A stretch of DNA of 64,000 nt from Caldilinea sp. CFX5 (GTDB taxonomy: Bacteria; Chloroflexota; Anaerolineae; Caldilineales; Caldilineaceae). The first letter of the stretch is position 1; every line of letters begins with the position of its first letter. The notes beneath the pieces were generated by a model. It was given only the letters and a program-made list of their open reading frames with translations. It was not told the origin of the DNA and ran no database searches. The stretch lies in assembly GCA_021405325.1 (NCBI GenBank), contig QWII01000032.1, forward strand, positions 1-64,000, read 5' to 3'. Position numbers and translations under genes: made by a program. This document shows, piece after piece, positions 40,790 through 51,275 of this stretch.

Positions 40790-41735
40790 TCTCAAACTGC
40801 CGGCTCCCCGGCGGACCGCCACCCTGGTGACGATTGCCGCCGTGATGTTTGTCCTGCTGATTCTCTTCCGCATGTCGTTGCGTAACATCCGGCCCGGTTA
40901 CGTAGGGATTGTCTTTGACAAGGTGACGCACAAAGTGACTGCCGGCGCCAAGGAACCTGGCTGGGCGTTGATCAACCCCTTTACCCAGTCGATTCAGGAG
41001 TATCCGGTCACCATTCAGACCTATTCGATGGTTTTCAAAAGCAGTGAAGGTCAGGTGAGTGGCGACGATAGCATCAAAGTCCAGAGCAGTGAAGGCCAGC
41101 AGATCAACCTGGATGTGGTGATCCAATACCAGGTCATCAAAGATGAAGCTGGCGCGCTCTATGAAGATTGGGGGGGAGCCAGCATTGAGACAGTCGAGGA
41201 TCGCGTCGTGCGCCAATACACCCGCTCCCAGGTGCCGGTGATTGCTGCTCAGTATGGCTGGGAAGGGATCACCGCCAGTCGCCGCGGCGAGATTGCCGGC
41301 CAGGTTGCCGAGGCGTTGGACAAAGAATTTGCCCGTCGCCATCTGGAATTAGTCTCGTTTGGTATTCGGGAAGTCCATCTGCCGGCAGCGCTACAACAGG
41401 CATTGGATACCAAAATCCAAGCCCAACAGCAGGCGGAACAGCAGCAGTATCAGTTGGAACAGGCCAAGGTACGTGCTGAACAGGACAAAGTCGAAGCCCA
41501 AGGTCGCGCCGCCGCCGTCCAAGCCCAGGCCGAAGGTGACGCCCAAGCCATCCGCATCCGCGCCGACGCTCAGGCCGAAGCCAACCGTGTGCTAGCCGAA
41601 AGCCTGACACCAGAGTTGATCCGCTACCAACAGATGCAGCGCTGGGATGGTCGGTTGCCGGTCTTCCAGGGTGGGAGCAGTGTTACGCCGTTGATTGATG
41701 CCAGCGCGTTGGTGAGTGGGACAATTAGTCAGTAA
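40740..41735 (+). CDS. Prohibitin/SPFH (band 7)-family membrane protein
   Basis: A 331-residue membrane scaffold protein. The N-terminal helix is VTIAAVMFVLLILF. The SPFH domain (about residues 45-220) includes IRPGYVGIVFDKVTHKVTAG and LVSFGIREVHLPAALQQALD. A long Gln/Glu/Ala-rich coiled coil follows (QAEQQQYQLEQAKVRAEQDK). Such proteins form large rings in membrane microdomains and stabilise proteases or respiratory complexes. It is coupled to the small membrane protein upstream. Confidence 0.85.
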   Translation: MTKQLDPSKMIQLPTSNLKLPAPRRTATLVTIAAVMFVLLILFRMSLRNIRPGYVGIVFDKVTHKVTAGAKEPGWALINPFTQSIQEYPVTIQTYSMVFKSSEGQVSGDDSIKVQSSEGQQINLDVVIQYQVIKDEAGALYEDWGGASIETVEDRVVRQYTRSQVPVIAAQYGWEGITASRRGEIAGQVAEALDKEFARRHLELVSFGIREVHLPAALQQALDTKIQAQQQAEQQQYQLEQAKVRAEQDKVEAQGRAAAVQAQAEGDAQAIRIRADAQAEANRVLAESLTPELIRYQQMQRWDGRLPVFQGGSSVTPLIDASALVSGTISQ

Positions 41736-41856
41736 GACAGTAGAACAGTAAAACAGTAAGGCAGTCGGTTAGAAAGTGAAACAATTGATACTGACCGACT
41801 GCCTTACTGTTTTACTGTCTTACTGATTTACTGTCTTACTGATTTACTGTCTTACT
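41731..41856. terminator. Long iterated palindrome between convergent genes
   Basis: The left half repeats ACAGTA-like words (41731-41769) and the right half the inverse TTACTGT words (41794-41856). The best-paired arms are over 20 bp. It overlaps the 3' ends of the convergent prohibitin-like and ATPase/nuclease genes and could end transcription from both sides. Confidence 0.65.
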
Positions 41857-43630
41857 CGGCTGGTGTGTCAGCTTGGTCCGGTGTCCACTCGTCTCGGTAG
41901 ACTAACTCCCACCCATTGTAAACCAGGATCAGGTGCTTCAACGGCACCTGATCCGCGACTTTGCGGATGCGCTCATCGTTGCTATAGCGCACAAATTGCC
42001 CCTTCGCCTCGTCAATCTTTTCCTGCAATTTGACCTGATTGTACTCACTGCGTGCAATGTACTTCAACTCGATCAGGTAGCCAAACTTCATATCCGGGTA
42101 GCGGGCCAGGAAAGGCTCCAAATAGAGATCGACGAATCCACCACCCATTTCCCGTTCTGACCAGGTGAGAAAGTAGTGAGTAATGTTGAGATAGGCAAGC
42201 AGAAAGCCTTGAATGACTTTTTCACCATTCAAGTAGTCACGTACCGAAGTCTGCTGTCTTATTTCCTGGGCGAGATAGTCAAAGAGTAGTCGCCACTCGC
42301 CGTGGTAGGCCATCGCTTGCAAGAATTTGGATAGCTGCCATAGATCGATGCGGAAAACGTCGACATCTTGATAGCTCTCGCGCAGATAACTATAGAGCAG
42401 ATCCTTGACCGTCAAATTCGGAATGCGAAGTAAAGACTGCCCTTCTCGTTCGCCAGCGAAGGTGAGCAAACCAAAATAAACCAGTAGAGAAATAAAGTTC
42501 TGTCGTTGTAGTAGCGTTTCTAAGGGGAAACTCCGTATCACGGGGCCAACCGCTTCGCCAGTCTCAATGATTGACTTCAATTGACTAAAATTCCCATTCA
42601 GCCGTTTGTCAATTGTGATCAGATGGCGCAGCTTTTTATAATCGATGCGGATATTTTCATCCACCAACGTTTGGGGCAGAGCTTCCCGATCCTGCATCGC
42701 TTCCAGAAAATACAGCACCATATCTGAGTTAAAAAGATCGATATTTGCTTCTTCGGAAAAACGATAATGGTTATACCATTCTTGCATCAACGGCAGCGCT
42801 TTGGCCGTTGTCAACCGGAAGCTGCCGACATTTTGGTAGTAATGCAGCATGGTCGTTACATCTGTTTCCGTAAAACCAACCATCTCATTGAATTTCACAT
42901 CAAGACTGATATTTTTGCCGATGTTAAAACCGCTCGTCACGTCATCCATTGTCACAGGGGAAACGCCTGTGATAAACAAGCGGCGCAAGCCAGCCATACG
43001 ACCAGTGGTAGCGCCTTTGAGCATATTGAAAAAGTGGCGATAAAACCCTGCGCCATGTGTCAATTCGTGATAAGCATATTGACCAGCAGTGGTGAGAATG
43101 GTGTTGGTGAAATTATCATACTCATCGATAAATAAGTAGACTTTTAGTTGTTTGTCTGCTGCATAGAAGAAGATCTGACGTAGTTGGCTTTCTGTCGTTG
43201 GACTTTTCAGAATCTCTTCTCGCTCATTGTCATCAAAATGCTGAGCGTAGCGGGATAAAAAATTCTTTATCACCTGATTGCCATAGTCCTCGAATGAAGC
43301 TTCAACTTGCTTCAATTCCGGCTTGATCACCGCAAAGTTGAAAGTAATGGTCAGATAGCTGTTACGCTCTGCCGTCGGGTGTTGACCAATGTACGTATCA
43401 CCAAAGAGCCGGTCAAAATTTTCCCGCTCGTTGACATCATAGTAGACATCCAACATGGTGAGCAAAAGCGTTTTGCCAAAACGGCGCGGACGGATAAAAA
43501 AGAGATAATAGGGCGCAGCTTCCAGCAATGGGATAAAGCTGGTTTTGTCCACGTAATAGGAGTTATCGACCCGCAGGCGGCGGTAGTCGCCATTGCCGTA
43601 GGGAATCCGTTTGACCGGTACACTTGTCAT
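41852..43630 (-). CDS. AAA-ATPase-like protein with PD-(D/E)XK domain (second member)
   Basis: A 592-residue member of the same family as the gene at 30594. The N-terminus KRIPYGNGDYRRLRVDNSYY with VDKTSFIPLLEAA leads to the P-loop RPRRFGKTLLLTML and Walker B VYLFIDEYDNFTN. The C-terminal nuclease core has GGGFVDLYLEP and FGYLIELKYIARSE. The ATG at 43630 has GGAG upstream. It is preceded by a hairpin plus extended -10 element that recurs before the nuclease-like gene at 45670. It lies at the tail of the sugar ABC operon but is probably expressed on its own. Confidence 0.85.
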   Translation of the reverse strand: MTSVPVKRIPYGNGDYRRLRVDNSYYVDKTSFIPLLEAAPYYLFFIRPRRFGKTLLLTMLDVYYDVNERENFDRLFGDTYIGQHPTAERNSYLTITFNFAVIKPELKQVEASFEDYGNQVIKNFLSRYAQHFDDNEREEILKSPTTESQLRQIFFYAADKQLKVYLFIDEYDNFTNTILTTAGQYAYHELTHGAGFYRHFFNMLKGATTGRMAGLRRLFITGVSPVTMDDVTSGFNIGKNISLDVKFNEMVGFTETDVTTMLHYYQNVGSFRLTTAKALPLMQEWYNHYRFSEEANIDLFNSDMVLYFLEAMQDREALPQTLVDENIRIDYKKLRHLITIDKRLNGNFSQLKSIIETGEAVGPVIRSFPLETLLQRQNFISLLVYFGLLTFAGEREGQSLLRIPNLTVKDLLYSYLRESYQDVDVFRIDLWQLSKFLQAMAYHGEWRLLFDYLAQEIRQQTSVRDYLNGEKVIQGFLLAYLNITHYFLTWSEREMGGGFVDLYLEPFLARYPDMKFGYLIELKYIARSEYNQVKLQEKIDEAKGQFVRYSNDERIRKVADQVPLKHLILVYNGWELVYRDEWTPDQADTPAE

Positions 43631-43670
43631 GCTCTGCTCCAATCTGCACCAGGCGTGATAAAACTTCCTC

Positions 43671-43707
43671 GATTATAACAGAAAATCCGGGTAATTCCTC
43701 ACCCGGA
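43671..43707 (-). promoter_or_regulatory. Hairpin terminator plus extended -10 promoter
   Basis: On the minus strand a TCCGGGT/ACCCGGA hairpin is followed by TTTTCTGTTATAAT. It ends the sugar-permease operon and supplies TGTTATAAT for the ATPase/nuclease gene. Nearly the same sequence stands at 46741-46776. Confidence 0.55.
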
Positions 43708-43747
43708 CGCTTCTGAATAATCAGTTGCCTATGCAATTACTGGCGCT

Positions 43748-44656
<909 letters not shown>

Positions 44657-44667
44657 CGTGCTGCCTC

Positions 44668-45654
44668 TCAATCTGCCCGTTCGGAACGCAAGAGTTTGAA
44701 GATCACACCGGCCATCAACATCGAAATGACGCCCATCGTCAAGTTCATGGCTGCGGCATAGCCCCAGCGCATATCGCCCAGGTAAAAGGCAATGTCATAG
44801 GCATAGCGTCCTACCAACATCGCCGCATTTTCCGGTCCGGCGCTGGTGCGACCAAACATGATTAACGACTCTTCCGCCGTGCCGATGATGCCGGCGGCCA
44901 GCACCAGGATCACCGTAAAGGTCGGTTTGAGCAAAGGCAGCGTGATCTGACTGAACTGCGCCCAGCCATTGGCGCCGTCGATGGCGGCGGCTTCGTACAA
45001 TTCATTGTTGATGTTGTAAAGACCCACCAAGAAGAGTAGGATATTTTGCCCCACCTGTTTCCAGACTGCAGCCACCGCCAGCGTAGGAATCACCCAGTCG
45101 GGATCAGCCAACCAGGCCGGTGGATTTTCAATGCCGACCCACTCGCTGAGAAAGTAGTTGAGATAGCCAAACTGGGGATGGAGCAACTGTCGCCAGAGCA
45201 GCAGCGCCACCGCAATCGGCAAGACCACCGGCAGGTAGGCAATGACCCGATAGACCGCCGCTTCAAAGGGGCGCAGCACTTTGGAGATCAACACCGCGAT
45301 CAACAACCCCAGCCCAATGTTCAGCGGCGTATAGATCACCGTATAATAGAGCGAGCGGACAAACGACTCCCAAAAGAGCGGGTCGCCGGCCATCTCAACA
45401 AAGTTTGCCACCCCGTTAAAAGGTTGATGATCGGGGATGAGATAGCGGTAGTCGGAAAAGGCAATCAGCAAGCCGCGAATCAGCGGGTAGCCGCTAAAGG
45501 TCAAGTAGAGCGCCAGCGCGGGCAGGATAAAGAGATAGCCCATCAGGGTATGGTCGCGATTGCCCTGGCGCATTGTGCGCAGCGCCTGTCGCCACTGTCC
45601 CATGACCGTTGTGCCGGCAGCCGCTTCCTGCTTGCCTGGTAAGACATTACGCAT
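44668..45654 (-). CDS. Carbohydrate ABC transporter permease (MalF type)
   Basis: A 328-residue permease of the MalF/UgpA family. The EAA loop is YEAAAIDGANGWAQFSQITL near residue 225. Around six membrane helices span the protein, starting at YLFILPALALYLTFSGYPLI. It is partner of the downstream MalG-type permease. It is separated from its binding-protein genes by a nuclease-like gene (45670-46740), an unusual interruption. Confidence 0.88.
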   Translation of the reverse strand: MRNVLPGKQEAAAGTTVMGQWRQALRTMRQGNRDHTLMGYLFILPALALYLTFSGYPLIRGLLIAFSDYRYLIPDHQPFNGVANFVEMAGDPLFWESFVRSLYYTVIYTPLNIGLGLLIAVLISKVLRPFEAAVYRVIAYLPVVLPIAVALLLWRQLLHPQFGYLNYFLSEWVGIENPPAWLADPDWVIPTLAVAAVWKQVGQNILLFLVGLYNINNELYEAAAIDGANGWAQFSQITLPLLKPTFTVILVLAAGIIGTAEESLIMFGRTSAGPENAAMLVGRYAYDIAFYLGDMRWGYAAAMNLTMGVISMLMAGVIFKLLRSERAD

Positions 45655-45669
45655 GGTGTACCCTGCCCT

Positions 45670-46740
45670 TTACGTTTGTGGCGCTACGGTAAAGTTAAGT
45701 TGTTGAATCGTTTCGGCGTCCAGCGCCTGTTCCAGCCACCGATTTAGCACCTGGCGATCCCGCATGGTTTCGATCTGTTGGACAAGATGCATGGGTACTT
45801 TGCTGAAGCGATGGCGCAGAACTAATAGAAGTGTTTTCTGCTGCGCTTGAATCTCCCCCTCAATCGTTGCTTGTGCAGCCACTTGCTGGGCATGTTTGTC
45901 AACTGCTTCACGTAGTTTCGGTAATTTTTGGAACGCTTCCGGCACTTTTTGAAAGAATTCATCAATATAGGGCCAGGTATCCTCGCGTATCGTGACTGTC
46001 ATATTCATCACCTCCATAATCTTGCGCCAAACTGTGTTCGGATCGATTGAAACGCCAATATCAAGGGTAAGCTGCAAATAGTCAACCAATCCTTCAGTCA
46101 CACACAATTCGATAAACTGTTCCAACTTTGGCCCACGCGCCAGGGGTAACAACGGGTAGTTGGCTGGCTTCAGAGCTAATTCACTCGGATGGATAATCCA
46201 AACCGGAATTCTGTGGTCATTGTTGCAGTAAATGCCGGCCTCGGCGGTTGGTTCAAAACGAAACTCTGGGTGCAATGTATTCAACACGCGCCGTGGCCGC
46301 GTGACGCAAACAATTGTAATTGTACGTTGGCTGGGCGCTTCCGCCCTTTGCTTTGGCGTCAAGTAAACAGCATCGACTTCCTCGATCTCATTCTCATCGT
46401 CACTGGCGCTGTCAAGTGCATTGTTGCCATTCGTTTCACTCGACGCTTTGGTCTTGTCATTCACCCCTAGCCCCCATGCCCGCATCATGATCAAATTAAA
46501 ATCACTGGCGGTCAGTGGGTCATGGCTGCCCTTCAATTCAAGAACATTCACCCGGCGAAAATGGTTGAAGACGGTGTCGTGCAATTTGGGTAAATCTTCA
46601 ATAGCGCATTCAACCAAAATATCGATTGCCCGACTGCGGGAGAAGACTTCATACTGTGTTGTGGTGCGCATCCCCAGGTCAGTAAAGAAGCGCTGATAAA
46701 AATTCTTGGCCGAATCGTCAAACGGTTGTTCCATAGCCAT
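45670..46740 (-). CDS. PD-(D/E)XK/Rpn-like protein with DUF4351-like tail
   Basis: A 356-residue protein. The N-terminal nuclease-like core shows SRSRAIDILVECAIEDLPK and VNVLELKGSHDPLTASDFN, matching the D...ExK pattern of Rpn-type nucleases. The C-terminal part (LLLVLRHRFSKVPMHLVQQI) is DUF4351-like. In between is an acidic linker. It is inserted between a sugar-binding protein gene and its permeases, behind a terminator and an extended -10 box that abuts the ATG. Transcription from that box would begin at the second ATG (46734), giving a leaderless mRNA. Confidence 0.6.
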   Translation of the reverse strand: MAMEQPFDDSAKNFYQRFFTDLGMRTTTQYEVFSRSRAIDILVECAIEDLPKLHDTVFNHFRRVNVLELKGSHDPLTASDFNLIMMRAWGLGVNDKTKASSETNGNNALDSASDDENEIEEVDAVYLTPKQRAEAPSQRTITIVCVTRPRRVLNTLHPEFRFEPTAEAGIYCNNDHRIPVWIIHPSELALKPANYPLLPLARGPKLEQFIELCVTEGLVDYLQLTLDIGVSIDPNTVWRKIMEVMNMTVTIREDTWPYIDEFFQKVPEAFQKLPKLREAVDKHAQQVAAQATIEGEIQAQQKTLLLVLRHRFSKVPMHLVQQIETMRDRQVLNRWLEQALDAETIQQLNFTVAPQT

Positions 46741-46776
46741 AGTATAACAGAAAAGCCGGGTATTTTCTACCCGGCT
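46741..46776 (-). promoter_or_regulatory. Hairpin terminator plus extended -10 promoter (second copy)
   Basis: AGCCGGGTA (46754-46762) pairs with TACCCGGCT (46768-46776). On the minus strand the stem is followed by TTTTCTGTTATACT, a terminator for the binding-protein gene fused to an extended -10 (TGTTATACT) touching the next ATG. Confidence 0.55.
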
Positions 46777-46797
46777 GATGACATGAAATTGTTCTAT

Positions 46798-48162
46798 CTA
46801 CGCCTTCTGCTTTTCCAACTCCTGGTTGACCTCATCCATCACATTTTGCATGGCGACTTCAGCTTCGACTTCGCCGCCCCAGTAGCGTTCCATCCACGGC
46901 ATCAATTTGGCGTTGATGATCGGCATATATTTGCCGGCTTCCATCGGCACCAGCTTGCTGGTCGGCACCGCTTCATAGGCTGTCACTAGTTCAGGGGAAG
47001 CGGTACTACCAGGGCCGAGCAAACGATCATACTGATTCTTATGCACCGGCATCCCAGAGAGGGTCAGTGTGCCGCTCCAGTGGCGATCGGCCGGCGCGCC
47101 TTCCGGCCCCAGGATCGACAAGAGCCAGTCCAGCCCTTCTTGCGGATGGGGCGCGCCGGTAAAGACAAACGAAGAATCGACATGAATCCAGGTGCGCAAA
47201 GGATTGCTTTTGTCGGTCTTTGGCGGCAAGCCCCCTTGAATTTTTTCCGGCCCCAACACAGAGCGGCCCAGCCGAATCCATGAATGGGAGTCAAAGCCGA
47301 CCGCCACCTTACCCTGTTGCCAGACCGGCACCGGATCTTGCATGAGTGCCAGATTGGTGTAGCCCTGGTCGAACCAGCGTTTGAACATTTTGATACATTC
47401 CAAGAACTCTTCGCTGTCGATGCGCAACATGCTGTCACTGTTGTAGGGGTTATCGACAAAGGTGGTGAAGACAATCCCCAGCGTGCGGAAAATATCCCGG
47501 CGCACCGCCAACGGCACCACATCCTGATCGCCGGAGGTCTCCTTGATCTTGCCTAGCATAATCTCGAACTCATCCCACGTTTCGGGCAGCGCTTCATAGC
47601 CGGCAGCTTGTAAAAGTTCCTGATTATAGCCGCCCATGAAGATGTTGAGCTTCATCGGAATGAAGTAGGTCTTGCCCTGGTAGCGGGTGGTGTCATAGAT
47701 CTGCGAGTAGTAGAAGGAATTTTGGTGATCCTGCGCCCACGGAATCTTGGACGATTGCAAGAGTTCATCAATCGGTTGCGCCAGCCCCATCTGGATGTAA
47801 TTCCATTGTAGGTCAAACTGGGCATAGCCGCTGGCGCTCCAGCGTACATTGTTCTCGCGCACCATCGCCATCGCCTTGGTCTCCCAACCATCGGGGCTTT
47901 CTTCCCAGACGATGCGGACGCCATCCGCTTTGATCTGTTCATTATAAAGGTCGGTCGCCTCGCCCATGCCCATCTCGACGAAAAAGGCAGGAATGATGGT
48001 GTAAACATCGGTGGGCGTTTGTTCACCCTGGCCGGCGGACGAAGCGGCCGGTCCGGTCGGCGCAACGCAACCGTTGAGCAGCCCGGCAGTTGCGGCCAAC
48101 CCGGCTGTTCCTTTTAAAAAGTTACGGCGTGAAATCATGGGGTGTGCGTGCCACTTGCTCAT
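46798..48162 (-). CDS. Sugar ABC transporter substrate-binding lipoprotein 1
   Basis: A 454-residue extracellular solute-binding protein family 1 member. The N-terminus carries a Tat-type signal (SRRNFLKGTAGLAATAGLLN) ending in a lipobox Cys (LLNGC). It would be anchored outside and pass sugars to the MalF/MalG-type permeases. Conserved parts are TYFIPMKLNIFMGGYNQELL, PETWDEFEIMLGKIKE and VEAEVAMQNVMDEVNQELEK. The ATG at 48162 was chosen for the signal peptide position. It is a close paralogue of the upstream gene at 48327, evidently a tandem duplicate. Confidence 0.88.
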   Translation of the reverse strand: MSKWHAHPMISRRNFLKGTAGLAATAGLLNGCVAPTGPAASSAGQGEQTPTDVYTIIPAFFVEMGMGEATDLYNEQIKADGVRIVWEESPDGWETKAMAMVRENNVRWSASGYAQFDLQWNYIQMGLAQPIDELLQSSKIPWAQDHQNSFYYSQIYDTTRYQGKTYFIPMKLNIFMGGYNQELLQAAGYEALPETWDEFEIMLGKIKETSGDQDVVPLAVRRDIFRTLGIVFTTFVDNPYNSDSMLRIDSEEFLECIKMFKRWFDQGYTNLALMQDPVPVWQQGKVAVGFDSHSWIRLGRSVLGPEKIQGGLPPKTDKSNPLRTWIHVDSSFVFTGAPHPQEGLDWLLSILGPEGAPADRHWSGTLTLSGMPVHKNQYDRLLGPGSTASPELVTAYEAVPTSKLVPMEAGKYMPIINAKLMPWMERYWGGEVEAEVAMQNVMDEVNQELEKQKA

Positions 48163-48273
48163 CGCTTGGTTCCTCTCTGCTCTATGTACTGGCATGATCG
48201 ATTGGAGATGATATACTGCCAATGCTTCGGAACAAACTGCAACACGAGACGACGGGACGGGTATATGTGCTAC

Positions 48274-48306
48274 AGAAGTCCGGCTTTTGCCAAAAGCCGG
48301 ACTTCT
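48274..48306. terminator. 15-bp perfect hairpin between the two binding-protein genes
   Basis: Bases 48274-48288 pair perfectly with 48292-48306 around GCC. It lies just after the upstream binding-protein stop. Confidence 0.65.
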
Positions 48307-48326
48307 TGACAGGGCTTTCAGGTCAT

Positions 48327-49700
48327 TTATGATTGTAACTTGGCGACTTCTTCGTCAACCTCCTTAATGACATTTTCCATTGCCGTCTCTGCTTCGACTT
48401 CGCCGCCCCAGTAGCGTTCCAGCCACGGCCAGATTTTGGTCTGGATGATGGGGTAGAATTTGCCGGCGGGCATCGGTTGGAGGACGCTATTCGGCAATGC
48501 GGCGTAGGCATCCACCAGTTCAGGGAAATCGGTGCTATTGGCGACCAACTTTTCATATTGGTTCTTATGTACCGGCATCCCGGAGAAGGTGAGCGTGCCG
48601 CTCCAGTGGCGGTCGCCGGCTGCGCCTTCCGGCCCTAATGTTTGCAACAGCCAGTCCAAGCCTTCTTGCGGATGGGGCGCTTCGGCAAAGACAAAGCCGG
48701 AATCGAGGTGAACCCAGGTGCGCTTGGGATTGGCGGCGTCGGTTCTGGGCGGCACTACGCCTTTGATCTTCTCCGGCCCCCAGACCGAGCGACCCAGGCG
48801 AATCCACGAGTGCGAATCGATGCCAATGGCGATCTTGCCCTTCTGCCAGTCGGGCATGGGGTCTTGTAACACCTGTAGGTTGGTGAAGCCTTCGTCAAAC
48901 CAGCGTTTGAACATCTTGATACATTGGAGCCACTCTTCGCTATCAATGCGTAGGCGGTCGTTCTCATCGTAGGGGTTATCGACAAAGGTGGTAAAGGCCG
49001 TCCCTAGCGTGCGGAAGACCTCTTTGCGACAAGCAAACGGCAACACCTGATCAGCCGCGCCGCTCTCCTTCAATTTGCCCAACAGCACCTCAAACTCGTC
49101 CCACGTTTCGGGGATGCTCTCATAGCCGGCGGCTTCGATGAAATCCTGCCGGTAGCCCATGAGGTGAATATTCAGCTTCATGGGAATGTAATAGGTTTTG
49201 CCTTCGTAAATGGTCGCTTCGTAGATGCTGGGCGTAATGTATTCATCGGCCAGCTTCTGCGCCCACGGCACGGTAGAGGTCGCCAACAATTCATCAATCG
49301 GCTGGGCCAGCCCCATTTGGATGTAATTCCACTGGTTGCCGGCGTTGGCAATGCCATTGGCGCTCCAGCGCATCTCCTTGTCGCGCACCATCGCCAACGC
49401 TTTGGTCTCCCAACCATCGGGGCTGGGTTCCAAGATGTAGTTGATGCCGTTTTTGTGCGCCTCCTCATTGATGATTGTCGTCGTGTCGGTCATGCTCATG
49501 TCGGCGAAGGCGGCGAGCGTGGTGACGTAGACATCAGTCATGGCTTGTTGACTGCCCGCCTCAGCTTGTTGCGGCGCTCCGGCTTGCGGGGCGACACAAC
49601 CATTTAAGAAACCAGATGCAGCCGCCAAACCGGCTGCGCCAGCCGCACTTTTCAGAAAGACGCGACGCGAAATTGGGTGATGTAACTGACTAGCACTCAT
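48327..49700 (-). CDS. Sugar ABC transporter substrate-binding lipoprotein 2
   Basis: A 457-residue paralogue of the downstream binding protein. The Tat signal is SRRVFLKSAAGAAGLAAASG and the lipobox FLNGC. Stretches such as WNYIQMGLAQPIDELL, DSEEWLQCIKMFKRWFDEG and HPQEGLDWLL are nearly the same in both copies. The ATG at 49700 has GGGAG upstream. Divergence is concentrated around the N-terminus and probable ligand-facing loops, suggesting two related ligands. A consensus promoter lies 50 bases upstream. Confidence 0.88.
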   Translation of the reverse strand: MSASQLHHPISRRVFLKSAAGAAGLAAASGFLNGCVAPQAGAPQQAEAGSQQAMTDVYVTTLAAFADMSMTDTTTIINEEAHKNGINYILEPSPDGWETKALAMVRDKEMRWSANGIANAGNQWNYIQMGLAQPIDELLATSTVPWAQKLADEYITPSIYEATIYEGKTYYIPMKLNIHLMGYRQDFIEAAGYESIPETWDEFEVLLGKLKESGAADQVLPFACRKEVFRTLGTAFTTFVDNPYDENDRLRIDSEEWLQCIKMFKRWFDEGFTNLQVLQDPMPDWQKGKIAIGIDSHSWIRLGRSVWGPEKIKGVVPPRTDAANPKRTWVHLDSGFVFAEAPHPQEGLDWLLQTLGPEGAAGDRHWSGTLTFSGMPVHKNQYEKLVANSTDFPELVDAYAALPNSVLQPMPAGKFYPIIQTKIWPWLERYWGGEVEAETAMENVIKEVDEEVAKLQS

Positions 49701-49748
49701 GGTTCTCCCTTTCTTATTGATAAGGATGATTCGCGCATTGCTTTCCAT

Positions 49749-49777
49749 AGTATACTAAATGTGGGATAGCAGTGCAA
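49749..49777 (-). promoter_or_regulatory. Promoter of the sugar ABC operon
   Basis: On the minus strand TTGCAC (49777-49772) and TATACT (49754-49749) with 17-base spacing, 50 bases before the first binding-protein ATG. Confidence 0.65.
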
Positions 49778-50240
49778 CCACGTTTTTTTCACGGCTTGAC
49801 CGATTTCAAGTTTGGGGAAAGGACTCAACTGGAACTCAGGGCGTCGTCGACCATCTCCGGAAAGAATTTTAATTTACACGGATAGGAAGAAACACTGTAC
49901 TGATTCCTCCGATCCGTGTTTTTCGTATCTGTGTAAAATTTTCGGTTCTGGCTTATCCAGGGTAGGAAAATAAATCAGTAAAAACGGAAGTACGGTTTGT
50001 AATCCACTAGGCTCAAGCCAAGGGTTTTCCCTGGATCGGGAGGAGTAGCTTGTCACCCTGAAAGGGTCTTCTGGGTATTGTACAAGGAAGATTCTTTCAG
50101 AATGACAGGCGAACTCTCCTGGCTTTCCCTGGAATTTCCTTAGCTTGATGCCTATGCGGTATGGAAATCGCACCTACGAGTACTGGAACAATTGTTTAAC
50201 GTTCATCAATTGCTGCTTAGGCAGTCATCCGTAATGTGAG
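49778..50240. other. Non-coding stretch with a degenerate palindrome
   Basis: No gene is seen here. It contains an imperfect palindrome (ACACGGATAGGAAG-like word at 49876 against CCTCCGATCCGTGT near 49918, inside outer AATTTTAATTTACAC/GTGTAAAATTTT arms). Its wording resembles the palindromes at 28101 and 51276. Between 50040 and 50110 a CCTGAAAGGGTCTT/AAGATTCTTTCAGA-type partial inverted repeat is present. Confidence 0.5.
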
Positions 50241-51200
50241 TTAATAGCCTTGGACTTTGTCAACGCGATTATTGAGCGGTTCGCCCCGTCGATAGCGCGC
50301 CAGATTGTCGAGGAAAATCTGGGTGATCCGGTCGGCATTATAGGGGCTGCTACCGCTGGTGTGTTGGCCCAGGATCACATTCGGCAGCGTCCACAGCGGT
50401 GAAGCCGCCGGCAACGGCTCCGGGTCGGTGACATCCAGCCCGGCGCCGGCGATCCAGCCGGCTTGAAGGGCGCGGTTGAGCGCCGTGGGTTCGATGGATG
50501 CACCGCGCCCGACATTGTAGATATACGCGCTGGCTTTCATGGTGCGCAATTCCGCTTCACCAACCAGGGCGGTGGTTGCCGCTGTCAACGGCAGACAGAG
50601 CGCCACATGATCGGCTTGCGGCAGGGCGCTGGATAGTTGATCAGGGGTATATTGCGCGTCTAGATCGGCAAACGGGTTGGTTGTGCGGCGAACGCCCAGC
50701 ACCCGCATCCCCAACCCTTTGGCCTTCTGCGCCAGTGTTCCACCGATGTCGCCCAGGCCAATCACACAGAGCGTTTGGCCGGCTAGCTCGAATTTCTCGC
50801 GAATCACTTGCGCGGCCACCTGCCGTTGCGTTCCTTGCGCCTGTAAAAGCGTCGGCAAGCGGATGGCAAAGGCGAACATCATCGCCAGGATCTGCTCGGC
50901 CATGGGGATGCCGTGCGCCCCGCGTGCATTGGTCAACATGATGTCATAGTCGCCAATGCCGGCAGCCAAAATGTGATTGACACCTGCTGTGCCGGCCTGC
51001 ACCCAGCGTAAGCGCCGGGCGGCAGTCAGCGTCCCTGCCGGGAATTGTTTGCTGAAGATGACTTCAGCGTCGGCCACATTGGCGACAAAAGCCGCCGGCT
51101 CAGGGCAAAACCGAAAATCCAGATCAGGGTGTGCCTGCTGTAAACACGCCAGGTTCGCCCGACCAATATCCTCACCTACTAAAACAACGAATTGCTTCAT
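50241..51200 (-). CDS. D-2-hydroxyacid dehydrogenase
   Basis: A 319-residue NAD-dependent D-2-hydroxyacid dehydrogenase-family enzyme, interconverting 2-hydroxy and 2-oxo acids. The nucleotide motif is IGLGDIGGTLAQKAKGLGMR near residue 145. The catalytic Arg is in YNVGRGASIE, the Glu in DVTDPEPLP and the His in LGQHTSGSSPYN. The substrate is undefined; glyoxylate/hydroxypyruvate-type enzymes are the closest class. The ATG at 51200 is preferred over a GTG at 51212. It is transcribed away from the sigma-factor gene. Confidence 0.87.
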   Translation of the reverse strand: MKQFVVLVGEDIGRANLACLQQAHPDLDFRFCPEPAAFVANVADAEVIFSKQFPAGTLTAARRLRWVQAGTAGVNHILAAGIGDYDIMLTNARGAHGIPMAEQILAMMFAFAIRLPTLLQAQGTQRQVAAQVIREKFELAGQTLCVIGLGDIGGTLAQKAKGLGMRVLGVRRTTNPFADLDAQYTPDQLSSALPQADHVALCLPLTAATTALVGEAELRTMKASAYIYNVGRGASIEPTALNRALQAGWIAGAGLDVTDPEPLPAASPLWTLPNVILGQHTSGSSPYNADRITQIFLDNLARYRRGEPLNNRVDKVQGY

Positions 51201-51275
51201 AAACTCCCTCACTGCTTCATAAACTCCTACATAACCTAATCATCGTCTCTATTCAGGTGGCCGGCTCCTGCGCCT

